From the NCBI GenBank assembly GCA_963556695.1, contig CAUWAG010000004.1, forward strand, positions 1,116,001-1,180,000: a DNA stretch of 64,000 nucleotides. Direction: 5' to 3'. The first letter of the stretch is position 1; every line of letters starts with the position of its first letter. Shown here one piece after another: positions 24,853 to 35,595 of the stretch. This DNA is from Anthostomella pinea (Eukaryota; Ascomycota; Sordariomycetes; Xylariales; Xylariaceae). The translations under genes were made by a program, and so were the position numbers. A model generated the notes under the pieces. That model ran no database searches. It saw only the letters and a list, made by a program, of their open reading frames with translations, and had not been told where the DNA came from.

Positions 24853-25026
24853 ATGCCTCAACTAACACCATTTGATTTTGTAAATAAAGTAACTTTTGCT
24901 TTTGTTATAATTGTAATAACAATATATATGTTATCTAAATATATATTACCTAGATTTGTTCGTTTATTTTTAGCTCGTACTTTTATATCTAAATTATTTA
25001 ATGAATGTTTATACTACATGAAGTAG
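24853..25026 (+). pseudogene. atp8: Mitochondrial ATP synthase subunit 8, whole reading frame
   Basis: The frame begins MPQLTPFDFVN and continues through KYILPRFVRLFLARTFISKL, the near-invariant fungal Atp8 pattern. It runs 57 residues. As I recall, the fungal protein is usually about 48, so the reading frame may have lost its normal stop. It lies between nad4 and atp6 as in mitochondrial DNA. No nuclear promoter or targeting sequence is visible, so it is taken as NUMT sequence and not a transferred gene. Confidence 0.85.
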
Positions 25027-25195
25027 GATATTTTTAAAATATTATATTAAATATAAATTAAATCTATCAAGATTTATATTTCAATCATTAATACTAAAGT
25101 TAAATTAAGAAAGTAATCTAGTAATATCTATTACCAGATTAGTTTTAAACTTTGAGTTTCAATTAGCTATTGAATACAGTTATGATAGTTTTACA

Positions 25196-25330
25196 ATGGA
25201 AAAAATAACCAACTTTTTTAATTTTAATAGAGAAATAATTAGCCCTTTAAATCAATTTGAAATAAGAGATTTATTAAGTATTGATACACCTATATTAGGA
25301 AATTTACATATATCAGTAAATGTTGGAACA
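25196..25330 (+). pseudogene. atp6: Mitochondrial ATP synthase subunit 6, 5' fragment
   Basis: From ATG 25196 the frame reads into ISPLNQFEIRDLLSID and LGNLHIS, which is the conserved N-terminus of Atp6. It stops matching at about 25328, where the sequence returns to nuclear composition. Only about 45 residues of the subunit are present; the membrane channel part is missing. Confidence 0.85.
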
Positions 25331-25853
25331 GGCTTGAACGATCAATCATAATACTCGAGTATGGGGTCAAGGTCATGATGTTGCTGATGGTTGGATTGAG
25401 AGGAATCTAGCTGGACTCAAAGGTCTGGCCAAGTGCCCTCTCAATCCACTATCTTATCTTATCTAATCATACATGTGGGTCCTGGTATAGATGGTTTGCA
25501 GTCTGGAATCACATGGATCCAATATATGGTAAGATTATAATTATATAAAGTTTATAAAAAGTATATTATAAGTATATGCTACATAAATATTAAAGATCAG
25601 CAAAAAATATACTTACTTTATAATAACATTAATAAAAGTTTAATATCTTTTTCTTTAATACTTATTACTTTTATATACACCTTTATATAAATTTCAATTT
25701 TTTTTATAATCATATAATACTAAAGGTAACATTTCGATTATAAAATAAATAAACTGGTAATAGGTTAATTAGTTGTTTTTTTAATAAACTAAAATTTAAT
25801 ATTTAAAAAATACTTAAAAAATAAAATTGTAATTTTTTCATATACTTTATATG

Positions 25854-26091
25854 ATGGTGCCTAGCCACCTAGCCACCACTATTGGCCCTGGTCCCCGTCA
25901 CGTGCAAGTCGCATGACTAGGTCAACGTTGTTCCGTAGTTGAATTGCGAGGCGGTCGCTTAGATCTATCTCACCAGCCAATTTGGCTGCGGGCCAAGATC
26001 TTCTTTTCCTTCCCCATCAGAAGATTTCCATACGTATACAGTAATCGGATCCATTGCGCTCCTACTTCGTAATACGGATAGTGACACTTTA
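25854..26091 (-). repeat. LTR-like repeat island A
   Basis: Read on the minus strand this segment starts TGTCAC and ends CCATCA, the TG..CA pattern of an LTR, and is about 240 bp. The flanking bases CTTTATA occur directly on both sides (before 25854 and after 26091), which could be a target duplication. However, 7 bp is atypical for an LTR and the surroundings are AT-rich. Island B at about 26168-26430 shares the ends and internal patches (TACGTATG.AAATCT, GAAGA.GATC, CACGTGA). Confidence 0.4.
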
Positions 26092-26167
26092 TATAAGTTA
26101 ACTAATTATAAATAAATAAGCTTTTAAAATAAAAAGTAACGAGATTATAACTAGTAAAGTTTACTGT

Positions 26168-26431
26168 GATGGTATGGTCACCCGTATGGTCACCCATACC
26201 ACCAGATCTCCAAGCCACTCACGTGCATTGGTCACGTGAGCGGAGCGACTGTTGATCCGCCAGCCACTAGGGCAACGGATAGTGGGGCGAGCACACAGAT
26301 CATATCCCCTACCAGAATTAGCTGGTGGGCTCGATCTCTTCTTCCCTCCTCACTAAGAGATTTTCATACGTAGGTAGTGTATACAGGGCTCTTACGTCCT
26401 ATCCCATCTCCGGACCGTGACAATTACGTTA
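26168..26431 (-). repeat. LTR-like repeat island B
   Basis: This is a diverged relative of island A with the same minus-strand ends (TGTCAC...CCATCA). It has a short internal direct repeat, GGTCACCC.TA, near 26174-26200. No clear target duplication is seen. It might be a solo LTR or a small non-autonomous element. Confidence 0.35.
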
Positions 26432-28133
26432 AATATATATTATATATATAAAAAATAAAGTTTTCCAATACTATATGTACTTGATAGTGATTAAGTATAA
26501 AGAATTTTTACAACTTTAAAGATTAATATACACTAAGCATATATAAGATATATACTTATTACATGCTTACTTGACGTTTATATTTATAATAAGTTTGACA
26601 AAACGCTCACAATAACCACCATGCCACGGCTGTTCCTCCCAAAAAGATGTCGAATATCAAGCGTGGCAACTTAACATTCAATGGTGGTACATGTACTTGT
26701 GTCCGGGCTCCAGGACCCACCACATGGGCTACCTGTACCAGACCATGACAATAAGATAATAAATAATTTAAGGCATACTAAGATCAATACAGTGCTAATA
26801 AACACTAACTTTAATAACCTTTCTATTGACTTAGGAAAAAGATTAAATAAAACAATATATGCTATACTTGTATTTAATATTAAAATAGCTCAAATATAAA
26901 CTTTTACGCCCATTCGCTATTAATATATATGAAACCTATATCAAATATAAATAAATTATAGACTTAGTATAGAAATCGTCGTTTCGTCTAATAATTAAAA
27001 AAAAGTTAACTTTACTACGAATTATTTTAAACGAAAGGTTCATTTATAATTAAGGCTATTCAACCATTATTTAAGCTTCAGCTTATATATAACATATAGT
27101 AAATTACCCCGGTTTCTTCTTTAAAAACTAGTAGATTTTACAAATCTATTATTAAAAAAAGTTTGAAGGTTTTAAAACTGTATTCTTACAAAATACCTAG
27201 TAAATAATTGTCATATATTTCATATATTTTAAACGTGTATAATACCTACCGGCAAGTTCTAATTCTTTAACATATTATAAAACCCGCTTGTACTTCAATA
27301 TTTTGGTAATACTTTCAATATATATTTAGCTTAAATAAATTATAGCAAGTAATTAAACGCTAAATTTATATTTAGATTTTTAGATTTATAAAAAATAAAC
27401 GATTAATACTCCTTGTAACTAAAATATATTACGCATATATCCAGTGAATATTCAACGTATCTAAAGTATAAATTAAAATATTCAAGGATTGAAAAAGCTT
27501 TGTAAGTACTTTTTATAATATAATGCTTATCTTGAAAAAAGCGAAATAATCATATAAACTACGGTACACGATAATGATATTTTAGAAACAATCAACGAAT
27601 ATATCTTAATACATAGAAAGTTTATTCATATAAACACTGTTTGATTTTTTAAACCTTGCCATTTTTTGTAAATAATCTATTTTTATATACATTAAGCAAA
27701 TATTTAGTATATATATAGCTTAAATAAAAGTTAAAACTTACAATAAATTAGCAGTATCATTGTTTACCGTTTAAATTAAATATATGTATCCTGCTTTTAT
27801 AAAAATATTTAAGATATATAATTAAGATATTTAATATCGATCGGAATAATTTCAGTTTATAAAGCTTACATGTAAAATTCTAATCTTATTAAACTAAATT
27901 AAAAGCCTTTAATAAAAAACCTTTGATATTATTAAGTTACATTAAGTAAAGGTTATATATATATATATTAAATATATATTTTTATTAAAAAAACCTTTTA
28001 TATAACTATTAATCTTTTTTAAATTTACATACTTTTTTATTAAATAGCTTTTTTCTAAGCTTTATAAAACTTTTAATTATAATTATACAGTATTAACATA
28101 TATTACGTATAAATATAATACAGATTAAACATA

Positions 28134-29976
28134 ACGTAGCTGACAAGCGAGTTGGCATTACAAGCGAGTTGGCACTCGTCATGAACACTCTAACTGCCAT
28201 GTGAAATAACTTCACCACAACGCATTCAATTCACTTCAATCAATCGGATTCCTCTTCTTCAAAGGTTTCTATCTCTACTGTACAAGTTCGTGTATTATGG
28301 CCAGTGTTGTTGCAAATGCTACACCGTCGCTCACGCGCTGCTGTCCTCCTTGGATAATGACTACCTTCACACATTTCCTGTCTTGCCAGTTCAGTACCAT
28401 CCTTTATAGCCTGAAGACCTATTATATTTTTAACAGAAAATATTTCTCTTTTTATCAGACATTTATTTTTTGTTTTCTGGCATTTATTTAGTAAGTGATT
28501 GGCCTCCTCTAGCTTGCGGACCCAGGAATCAATCAAAGCGACCTTGTGCATAAGACCAATTATAGCCTTTGAAAACAAGCTCAATGTATCAATTATTAAT
28601 ATAAGTGAGCTTCTCTGGTGGTTTCTGAGTCGATTTCGGATATAAACCGATTGGTTTACCGCTTTATTAATAGTAATAGGCGTCTTTGAAGTCCAAGTAG
28701 TATGTGGCAGATTGGGGTCTGGTGACGGTGTTCATATAACAGCGACAGCATCCAGCTTTGAAATGACACTTTCTAGGTCAAAAGGAACAAGGCCAGTGAC
28801 ACTGAAACCTGCTCAGATGTTTCCTGGTGTCATTGCAGCATTGTGTGCTTCACAAAATGCTGTGAGGAAGTCCTCTTTTGAAACATAGGTTATATGATGC
28901 CGGATAAGATTTTCAATTGAGCAACCATAAGCTTGTTTGAGTGGGCTGAAACAACTGACATCTAAATGCTGGAATCTATGTGACGAGTAGGCAGGCATAC
29001 AAAGAGTAATGATACCATTATTCTAGCAATAATTCTCAAAGACCTGGGAATAATGGCTTTTGTGACCATCTAGGATGAGGAGGCGTTTACTGGCAGTCAT
29101 ACACAGTCTAGTATACTTGTCGGAATGCTGAATTTATTTCAAACCGATCTTGATTGTAGTCCATCTGTTGTCAGACACAGCCACCTTTTAATTGCGTGGT
29201 AATATCGTGTCGTGATACTATGATATGTGGTGGGTTTTGCCCTGTAGAATGATGAACAGCGGGACTACCCAACCATCAACATTGATAGAAAAGATTGATG
29301 TAGACCATTCTCTATTACCTTGCTGAGCTTGTCTAGACCTGCCACTTCTTTCGGTGCTTATAATGACCATGCCAGACCCAATAATGCCCATCATAAACCC
29401 AGTCTCATCAAACTTATAAATGTCCGCGTCTTGGATACCATGTTTCGTGATTGCTGCTGCAACTTGATAAAACCACGTGCAATACGCGTCTGGATCTTTG
29501 TTCAAGACCCTCTAGTAGTCCATCCTCTGATGAAAACGCGTCCGGAGGCCTGGTATGCGTTTAATAAAGTTGCGTGTCCAGTTCTTTCCAACGCATCCAG
29601 CCCCACGAGCTGCCAACAATTGATTCGCCATATCTTTAACATAACTGTGCCGGGATAGAAATGCTCGCGCATTCAGATCAAGAATGAAGGAAAGAATGGC
29701 ATTCTCTTTGGGAACCGTACGTTTCAAAGTATTAGGCATGCTGTCACGTCGTGATGGCATTCCTTTAATTCTATTGCTCAAAGTGGAACGATGGATATTG
29801 AAGAGTTTCATAAGCTGAATTATAGAAATATTAGGGTCATGTCGTTCAGCTTGGACAGCTAACTGTAAGTCTGATTCATTGTAATGCGGTGTCATTGTTG
29901 TTGGTAGAGATATAATAGTTTGAATTGTATTGGTTGGAAAGTTCATGACGAGTGCCAACTCGCTTGTCAGCTACGT
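28134..29976 (-). mobile_element. pogo-type DNA transposon within the AT-rich region
   Basis: The element is 1843 bp, flanked by TA at 28132-28133 and 29977-29978. The terminal inverted repeats share ACGTAGCTGACAAGCGAG followed by TTGGCA and CTCGTCATGAAC. The left copy carries an extra tandem duplication of about 17 bp (ACAAGCGAGTTGGCA), which the right copy lacks. Balanced composition inside, against AT-rich DNA on both sides, means it inserted after most of the mutation of its surroundings or was hit less. Confidence 0.85.
28240..29958 (-). pseudogene. pogo-type transposase with C-terminal zinc knuckle
   Basis: The whole minus-strand region stays in one reading frame with about seven in-frame stops. 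The N-terminal part (29958-29512) is an HTH_psq/CENP-B-like DNA-binding region (STLSNRIKGMPSRR, GKNWTRNFIKR). The catalytic Asp positions are at YKFDETGFMMG, LLILDGHKSH and QHLDVSCFSPLK, all present. The C-terminal end carries a canonical CCHC knuckle, CSICNNTGHNTRTC, then an acidic tail. The stops are of the TAA/TAG/TGA type that C-to-T or G-to-A changes make from Gln, Arg or Trp codons. Without the stops it would be about 570 aa, a normal pogo length. Confidence 0.83.
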
Positions 29977-29978
29977 TA

Positions 29979-31453
29979 TCTTTTTATTAAAAAATTTATA
30001 TAAGCCTTAATATTTCTTATGTTTAATTTCTTACCTTTTTAACATATTTTTTCAAGTTTATTAATAAACGCTGTTTTGATATATTAATAATATTTTATAC
30101 CGGAACAAATATAAGCCTAGTACTAGGCTTTAGTTGGTTTTAAAACTAAAACTATATATAGCTAATATATATTAAGTATAGATAGAATATATTACTACTT
30201 TTTTTAATACTAGCTTGAATATTTAGTTTTAATTCATATACTTAATATTTACTAAGTCGATTCAATAAACAAAAGAAATAACGGTTTTATTATTTATTAA
30301 TAAATAAGTAGTATTAAAATATAGCTTTTTATCTCACCAAATTTTATATTTTTTCCTTCATTAAGTAAATAATCATATAAATTTTAGATTTTTATTAGAA
30401 ACTATTAGCATATACCGGTTATATATTCGGTATTTTATAAAAGTATATTTAATATGAAGATTTTTACATATTAAAAGTTTCTTAAGCCATTAAGCTCGAT
30501 TTTTAAATAACCTTATTTACTTTAAGGCTATAAAGGCTAATATATTAAATAATATGTTAATATAAACTCGGAATATATTTAACATATATAATTACTTTTC
30601 ATATATATTTATCAAGTAGTATATCATAAGAGTTTCTTATATAACCTTATGATAAGAGTATTAGAAATTTTATTATTATTTAATATATATTCAATATATA
30701 TTATCTAACTTAATGATTTATTATAATTTTACTTATTTATTAGCGCTTACATTAAGCAACTATTATTAAAACTTATTATACGTTTATTTTAAATACGATT
30801 AATATATGCTAATTATATGCTAACAATGTACTATTAACGTACTTAGCACGTTTTATATAATCCGCTATGAACTTTTAACCACCGTTAAGCGTAATTCTTA
30901 GTTTTAAAACGAAGTTAAAAAAATAAAACGGTATTTATTCTTTTTTTTTACGTTAAGCCTTACGATTTAATCAATACGGAGGCTTTTAATCCCGCTCCGG
31001 TGGTAGGCCCTGTATGGCTAGGCTAGCTAGCTCCCTCCTAGCTAGCTGGCCTTAAGGAGGCTCTTTCGGGAGCCCCATAAGGCCAGCCAGATAGGGTGAA
31101 GCGAGCAAGTATGGGGGTCAAATATGTTGTTATGCGTGGGTTGGCTATCTAGTTAAGTGGGAGGACTGCACCCATTATATGGTGGCCGCTCCCTTATCTT
31201 ATCTATCTAGCCGCACTCTGATTGGCCAGGGCACCCACTTACAGTGGGTGCCCCTGGTGACATATGTCATAGGGCATCCCTAGGTCCCGTAACCCGTCTC
31301 TGGTTAGGAACTTCACTTCCATCCCCTGGGTGCGTCGCCTTGCAGCTTGCGTAGGGCCGCGGCGTAGCCCCGATTTTGAGTAACCAACTGTGACTAAGCC
31401 TTAAGCTTATTGGATGAGGACCTTGGCATCGCGGTACACCTCCAATTCCGAGG
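29979..31453. other. AT-rich block, then a GC-balanced tail without genes
   Basis: 29979-30960 is extremely A+T-rich, like the block left of the preceding element. 30960-31453 is balanced and contains runs of CTAGCTAG type and an inverted repeat: GGGCACCCACT at 31229-31239 pairs with AGTGGGTGCCC at 31243-31253. No protein-coding potential is recognised. Confidence 0.6.
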
Positions 31454-31455
31454 TA

Positions 31456-33684
31456 CCATGCCCCACCCACCACTCGGCCACCCCCACCACTCGGACTGCA
31501 AAATCTACTGCCACACACTAAAACATCAACTTCACTTATACCAAATCCAGCTGTTTTTGAAGGGATTCGCGATGTAATTAGTTCGCTGAATAGCTCTTTT
31601 CTTGAGGTTTACCCCAATGTAGATCTTTTTAGCCAGACCCAGCGATGAGGGGTCCCCCCGCCCGTGGTTTCTCCCCCTCATAAGGGCAAATTTGCCCTCT
31701 ATGTACCCGTTCTCTTCTTTTTTTATATGCAACGTAGCATCATGACTCTCAAAATGCCTTTTTATACGGAGGATACTATGGCAGATGCCATACTAGATGT
31801 CACCGATAACAAGCTGTCGGTCCGAAAATCCGCTCAGAAATGGGGTATCCCTAAGCAGACGCTGTCTGACCGCCTCAACGGCAAACCTTCGAAGGGAGAG
31901 ACACAGCAGCCAAAAAGAAGACTATCCGACGAGCATGAAACACGCCTAGCCCAGTGGATACTTCGTCAGGAGTCTCTGAGGCTCGCCCTATCGCATAGCG
32001 CTGTCAAGGCAATCGTTCAGGCTACCTCCAAGTTAAACGGCATCACTGAGACAGTTGGAAAGAACTGGATGGATGGATTTCTTCACCGTAACCCCCAAAT
32101 AAAGACAAAAATTGGCCGCAGACAAGAAGCCGCTCGATTTAAGGGCTTTACGACGAAGTCTGTTAACTGGTACTTCAATCATTGCAAGGATTTCGATTGG
32201 GTAAAGCCTCAGAACACGTACAACGTAGATGAAGGCGGTATCATGACGGGTTTCGGTATGGGAAAGCCCCTGAATAATCCCTGAATAATCCCTTGTTAAC
32301 TTTATCCATTAATTAACCTATTTAGGGCTTGACGGTCTCGTTTTGGGCAGCACGGAGATGAAAAAGACCTTCTTAAAGAGCGACCAAGGCCGCGGCTGGA
32401 CCTCCTTCATTGAGGCCATCTCCGCTACGGGCAAGGCCCTTACGCCAGGCATTATATTTAAAGGAAAAGATCTCCAGGCCTAGTGGTTCTTTCAGGAGTT
32501 CAGAGAGATTGCCCCCTGGCATTATATATGCACTGATAATAGCTGGACGGATAACGCAGTTGCTGTTGAGTGGTTGGAAAAGGTTTTCCTCCCTCAAGCC
32601 AACCAGGTACGAGAAGATGACAATTCTGAAACGGTACTCTTGATCCTTAATGGGAATAAGAGCCATACCTCCGTACGTATTAACTCCTTTATTTTCCTCT
32701 ATTTTATTTTGCTTGAAATCCATAGATGTATAGCTAACCATTTAGCGGTAAGATGAATTCATAATTACGTGTTTCTTGAATAACGTTCAGCTTTGTTTTC
32801 TTCCAGCACATACCTCCCACGGGCTTTAACCACTTGATAACGGCCCCTTTAACGCCATGAAAGCTGTTTACCGCAAGCATATCGCTCAGTTAGCTACTCT
32901 AACTGATGCTGCCCTTGTGGACAAGATCAACTTCATTAGATGCTACTCCAAGGCAAGGAACAATGGCTTGACAGTCAAAAATTGTCAGGCTGTCTTTAGA
33001 ACTACTGGCAATTGGCCTATTAACCGCAGAAAGGCTTTATCGCATCAAGAAATCCAACAGGATAAGGCCGCAACCCCTGAGCCTGAACATGTCGAAAGTT
33101 CAGAACCTGAAGATTTTCAGACGCCTGAAAATAGCCGTCAAATCATGGATATGGGCAAAAACAAGTCCCCAACCACTCGGCTGAAGTTACGCAAGGTTAC
33201 AAAAGCCTTTGAGAAGCAATCAGGAAAGATGGTGCTAAAGGACCAGAAGATCGAGAGCCTGGAGGCCGAACTAGACCGCATGCGCCCTAAAAAGCGCAGA
33301 AAGATCCCCAACCTGAATAAACGCTTCAAAAATATCCTGGATATTCTGGCAGCTAGTGAGGAACAGCCTCAGAGAGGCCGCAGGGCCGCGCAGCCTGTGG
33401 TTGTTGAAGATACCACTAATGAGGAGAAAGAGGATGAAAGCTCTGATTTGGAAGAAGAGGAGGAGATTGTGGCCGCTAGAGAGACCCATTCAGGCTGACA
33501 GAGTCGCCGGCCGGCTAGATACGATAACTAAACCGCCATAGACGAGTAGATTGCACGTTTTCGCAGCCGAAGATACCATGAATTGACTGATTTCGCTGTA
33601 AGTGAAGTTGTTGATGTTTTGGTGTGTGGCAGTAGATTTTGCAGTCCGAGTAGTGGGGGTGGCCGAGTGGTGGGTGGGGCATGG
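31456..33684 (+). mobile_element. pogo-type DNA transposon with about 80-bp terminal inverted repeats
   Basis: The element is 2229 bp, bounded by TA at 31454-31455 and 33685-33686. The inverted repeats are about 80 bp and nearly identical. They start CCATGCCCCACCCACCACTC and run past GGACTGCAAAATCTACTGCC to CAACTTCACTTA, with only a few differences. Such long repeats are unusual for the pogo group. The right end lies within 10 bp of the next (Tc1-type) element. Confidence 0.87.
31742..33498 (+). pseudogene. pogo-type transposase, damaged, with an apparent intron
   Basis: The N-terminal DNA-binding part (SVRKSAQKWGIPKQTLSDR, GKNWMDGFLHRNPQI) leads to YNVDEGGIMTGFG. A likely 75-nt intron begins with GTATGG and ends TATTTAG just before GGCTTGACGG, restoring FGLDG in frame. 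The middle part is GWTSFIEAISATGKALTPG. The second catalytic site reads LILNGNKSH where a DGH is expected, so Asp has become Asn. The third Asp is in LDNGPFNAMKAVYRKHI (32857 region), in a different frame. About 25 residues just before it are missing. The C-terminus is charged and coiled-coil-like, then acidic. It is inactive. Confidence 0.78.
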
Positions 33685-33691
33685 TAAACTG

Positions 33692-35030
33692 GGTGGACAA
33701 AAGTCTCCGCCCGACCCACCACAATCTCCTTCAGATCAAAACAACGCGTCAATCACCCTTCGACTTCACCACTCTCTCAACACCGCAATTGATAATGGAT
33801 TTACGATCTTTTAGGGACGAATTAAGCGGTAATCGCGTCGCTAACGGCAAATTCACTTCAGAAGCTCGCTCGGCAATTGTGGCGGCGCGAATCGACGGCA
33901 GAACGCGTAGAGATGTTACAATTGCGTTTAAAACGAAGCGCCTGAAAACCATCTCCGATATTACCACCAACTTTGAGGCCACTTCTACACCGAAATCTGC
34001 ACCAAGGAGCGGTTGCCCACCCGTTTTGAATACTCGCGAACGCGCTCATGTGATCGAAAAGGCGAGAGAGCTCCCAGAGCGACGTGGCAAAAGATTCGAA
34101 ACGAAGCCTGCGTTTCGTGCTCTCTCAAGACTATTAAGAGGATATGTCACGCACACGGCCTCCAGAAGTGGCGCGCAGCAAAACGAATTAAGCTCACAGA
34201 TAAGGACGTTCAGAAGAGGCTCACTTTTGCTAATTATTATAGCACACCAGAGCGCCTGGAGGAGTTGTTACGAGCTATATTCTCAGACGAATATACGGTC
34301 CAAAACTCATCCGATAATCCAGGCGATTGGGCCATCTAATTCTCTTTAGAGCGGTACTGTTATGATCTCGTGAACGAGACGGATCACGGCAAATCTTATA
34401 TTTCGATAATGGTGTGGTCTATGATCTGGCTACGCGGCAGAAAAGGAGGACTAGGCAAGTTGGTCTTCTGCCCACCCGATCCGGATGCTCCGCGCAGAGG
34501 AGTATCCGCAGAGTCATACAAATGGGTTCTTGAGGAAGGCCTGTTTCCGTTCTACGAGGCTAGAGATCCTTTTGTTCAAGATAACGCGAAAATTCACCTC
34601 ACTGGCGGTGTTCCGGAGTGGATAGAGGAGCACGGCATCTATTGTATCGACTGGCCTCCTCACAGCCCCGATATGAACCAAATCGAGCACGTTTGGCGAC
34701 TTCTGAAGAAGAACATACATGAAATCAAGCCTGAATTTTCTGAATTAAAGGATAATATCCCCCATTATCGCTACGCACACGAGTTAATTGAACAGGCGTG
34801 GTCAGAGATCGATCCGGAGCAGGTTCGGGCCTTGATGGAGTCAATGGAGGACCGAATAGCTGCAGTGAGGCGCGCCGGTGGTTGGTATACACACTATTGA
34901 CTTAGTTATTAAATAAAATTTATTTGAGAATTCTATCACCAGAATTGGATGCGTTATGGTTCAATTGAATTGGAGGGTATAGTAGATGGAAGGGGTAAAA
35001 TTGGGGATCGGGCGGAGACTTTTGTCCACG
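33692..35030 (+). mobile_element. Tc1/mariner-type transposon (DD34E), decayed
   Basis: Inverted repeats GTGGACAAAAGTCTCCGCCC lie at 33693-33712 and, inverted, at about 35010-35029. The element is about 1.34 kb, normal for Tc1-type elements. The right flank shows TA; the left flank reads TG where TA would be expected. It sits immediately beside the end of the preceding pogo element. The strand of its transposase is plus. Confidence 0.82.
33795..34900 (+). pseudogene. Tc1-type DD34E transposase with one frameshift and one stop
   Basis: From ATG 33795 the N-terminal helix-turn-helix region reads MDLRSFRDELSGNR through SGCPPVLNTRERAH. The frame shifts near 34070 and continues in the frame read by 34013-34339 (TWQKIRNEACVSCSLKTIKR). 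After a TAA at about 34337 it continues to 34900. Catalytic residues are D in IFSDEYTV, D in FVQDNAKIHL, and E in PDMNQIEHVW. There are 34 residues between the second Asp and the Glu, the Tc1-type spacing. All three are intact, so only two lesions inactivate it. This is the best-preserved transposase in the window. Confidence 0.84.
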
Positions 35031-35595
35031 TATTGTAACAGTGCTACCGCCGTGACCTGGCATGCATTTTGGGGGATACATGTCAGCGAGGTCATGTTGT
35101 TGGTCACGTTCAAGTGAAACTACCTTGTACAAGGCCACGGAGGCGCAGTGAACGGTGGGCTGTTGATTTCCGATTTCGTTGGCTGATGGGCAGTGGGCAT
35201 CGCTACCTGGAGAACCAACAACCTAGCAAGTAGATGGATCACCCCGGGCCCGAGTGAGGGAAGAATGTGACGCTGTACAGACGTGGTAACAGTTCACACG
35301 AAGATGACAAATGCTACGTGTTTCTGCCTGTTCTGAGCCTGATGCATTCCTGTCGTGGCTGTTATGTGCCACGTTCCGTCTACAGCGATGACCATTGCAC
35401 AACGCTACGCAACGTTATCTGGTGTCACATTCATGTGATGAACAATGCGGTGGAGTTTGGTTCGGCTTCTTAGGCTGGTACCGTACGTGTTACCGCCCGT
35501 TTGTGATACCGCCAGTCCGGCGGCTTGCAATTTGAGATCGTACAGTGTGATGTCCTATTAGGGAGTCTCTATTCTCTATATCTAGGCCGTGCAAC
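35031..35595. other. Intergenic, no gene recognised
   Basis: This is the right edge of the repeat island and the 3' flank of the P450 gene. No gene or repeat is recognised. Confidence 0.45.

Larger units (their letters stand above)
24000..25335 (+). other. NUMT: nuclear insertion of mitochondrial nad4-atp8-atp6
   Basis: Composition changes abruptly to AT-rich near 24000. In one orientation the sequence encodes a 3' part of nad4, a complete atp8 and the 5' end of atp6, in the order common in mitochondrial genomes of filamentous ascomycetes. The fragment is flanked on both sides by balanced nuclear DNA. nad4 carries an internal TAA, so this copy is not functional. The exact left edge is uncertain (about 24000-24050); the right edge is at about 25325-25340. 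This is a single colinear insertion of about 1.3 kb. Confidence 0.88.
25336..28131. other. AT-rich block with small GC islands
   Basis: This is mostly A+T with rare G or C, and there is no gene. Balanced-composition islands interrupt it at about 25345-25535, 25855-26090, 26168-26430 and 26600-26745. The first has the inverted pair GGATTGAGAGG / CCTCTCAATCC. The second and third resemble each other (separate entries). The fourth has no recognised identity. The composition is what RIP leaves in old repeats of ascomycetes, but the original sequence can no longer be read. Confidence 0.7.

Noticed and set aside
24853..25026. atp8 as a functional gene transferred to the nucleus
   Set aside because: It has no targeting sequence or nuclear promoter, it sits between a broken nad4 and a truncated atp6 in mitochondrial order, and its composition is mitochondrial. 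A NUMT explains it fully.
13897..35030. Starship-type giant mobile element
   Set aside because: No tyrosine-recombinase captain gene is visible and the region is explained by independent insertions, each with its own ends.
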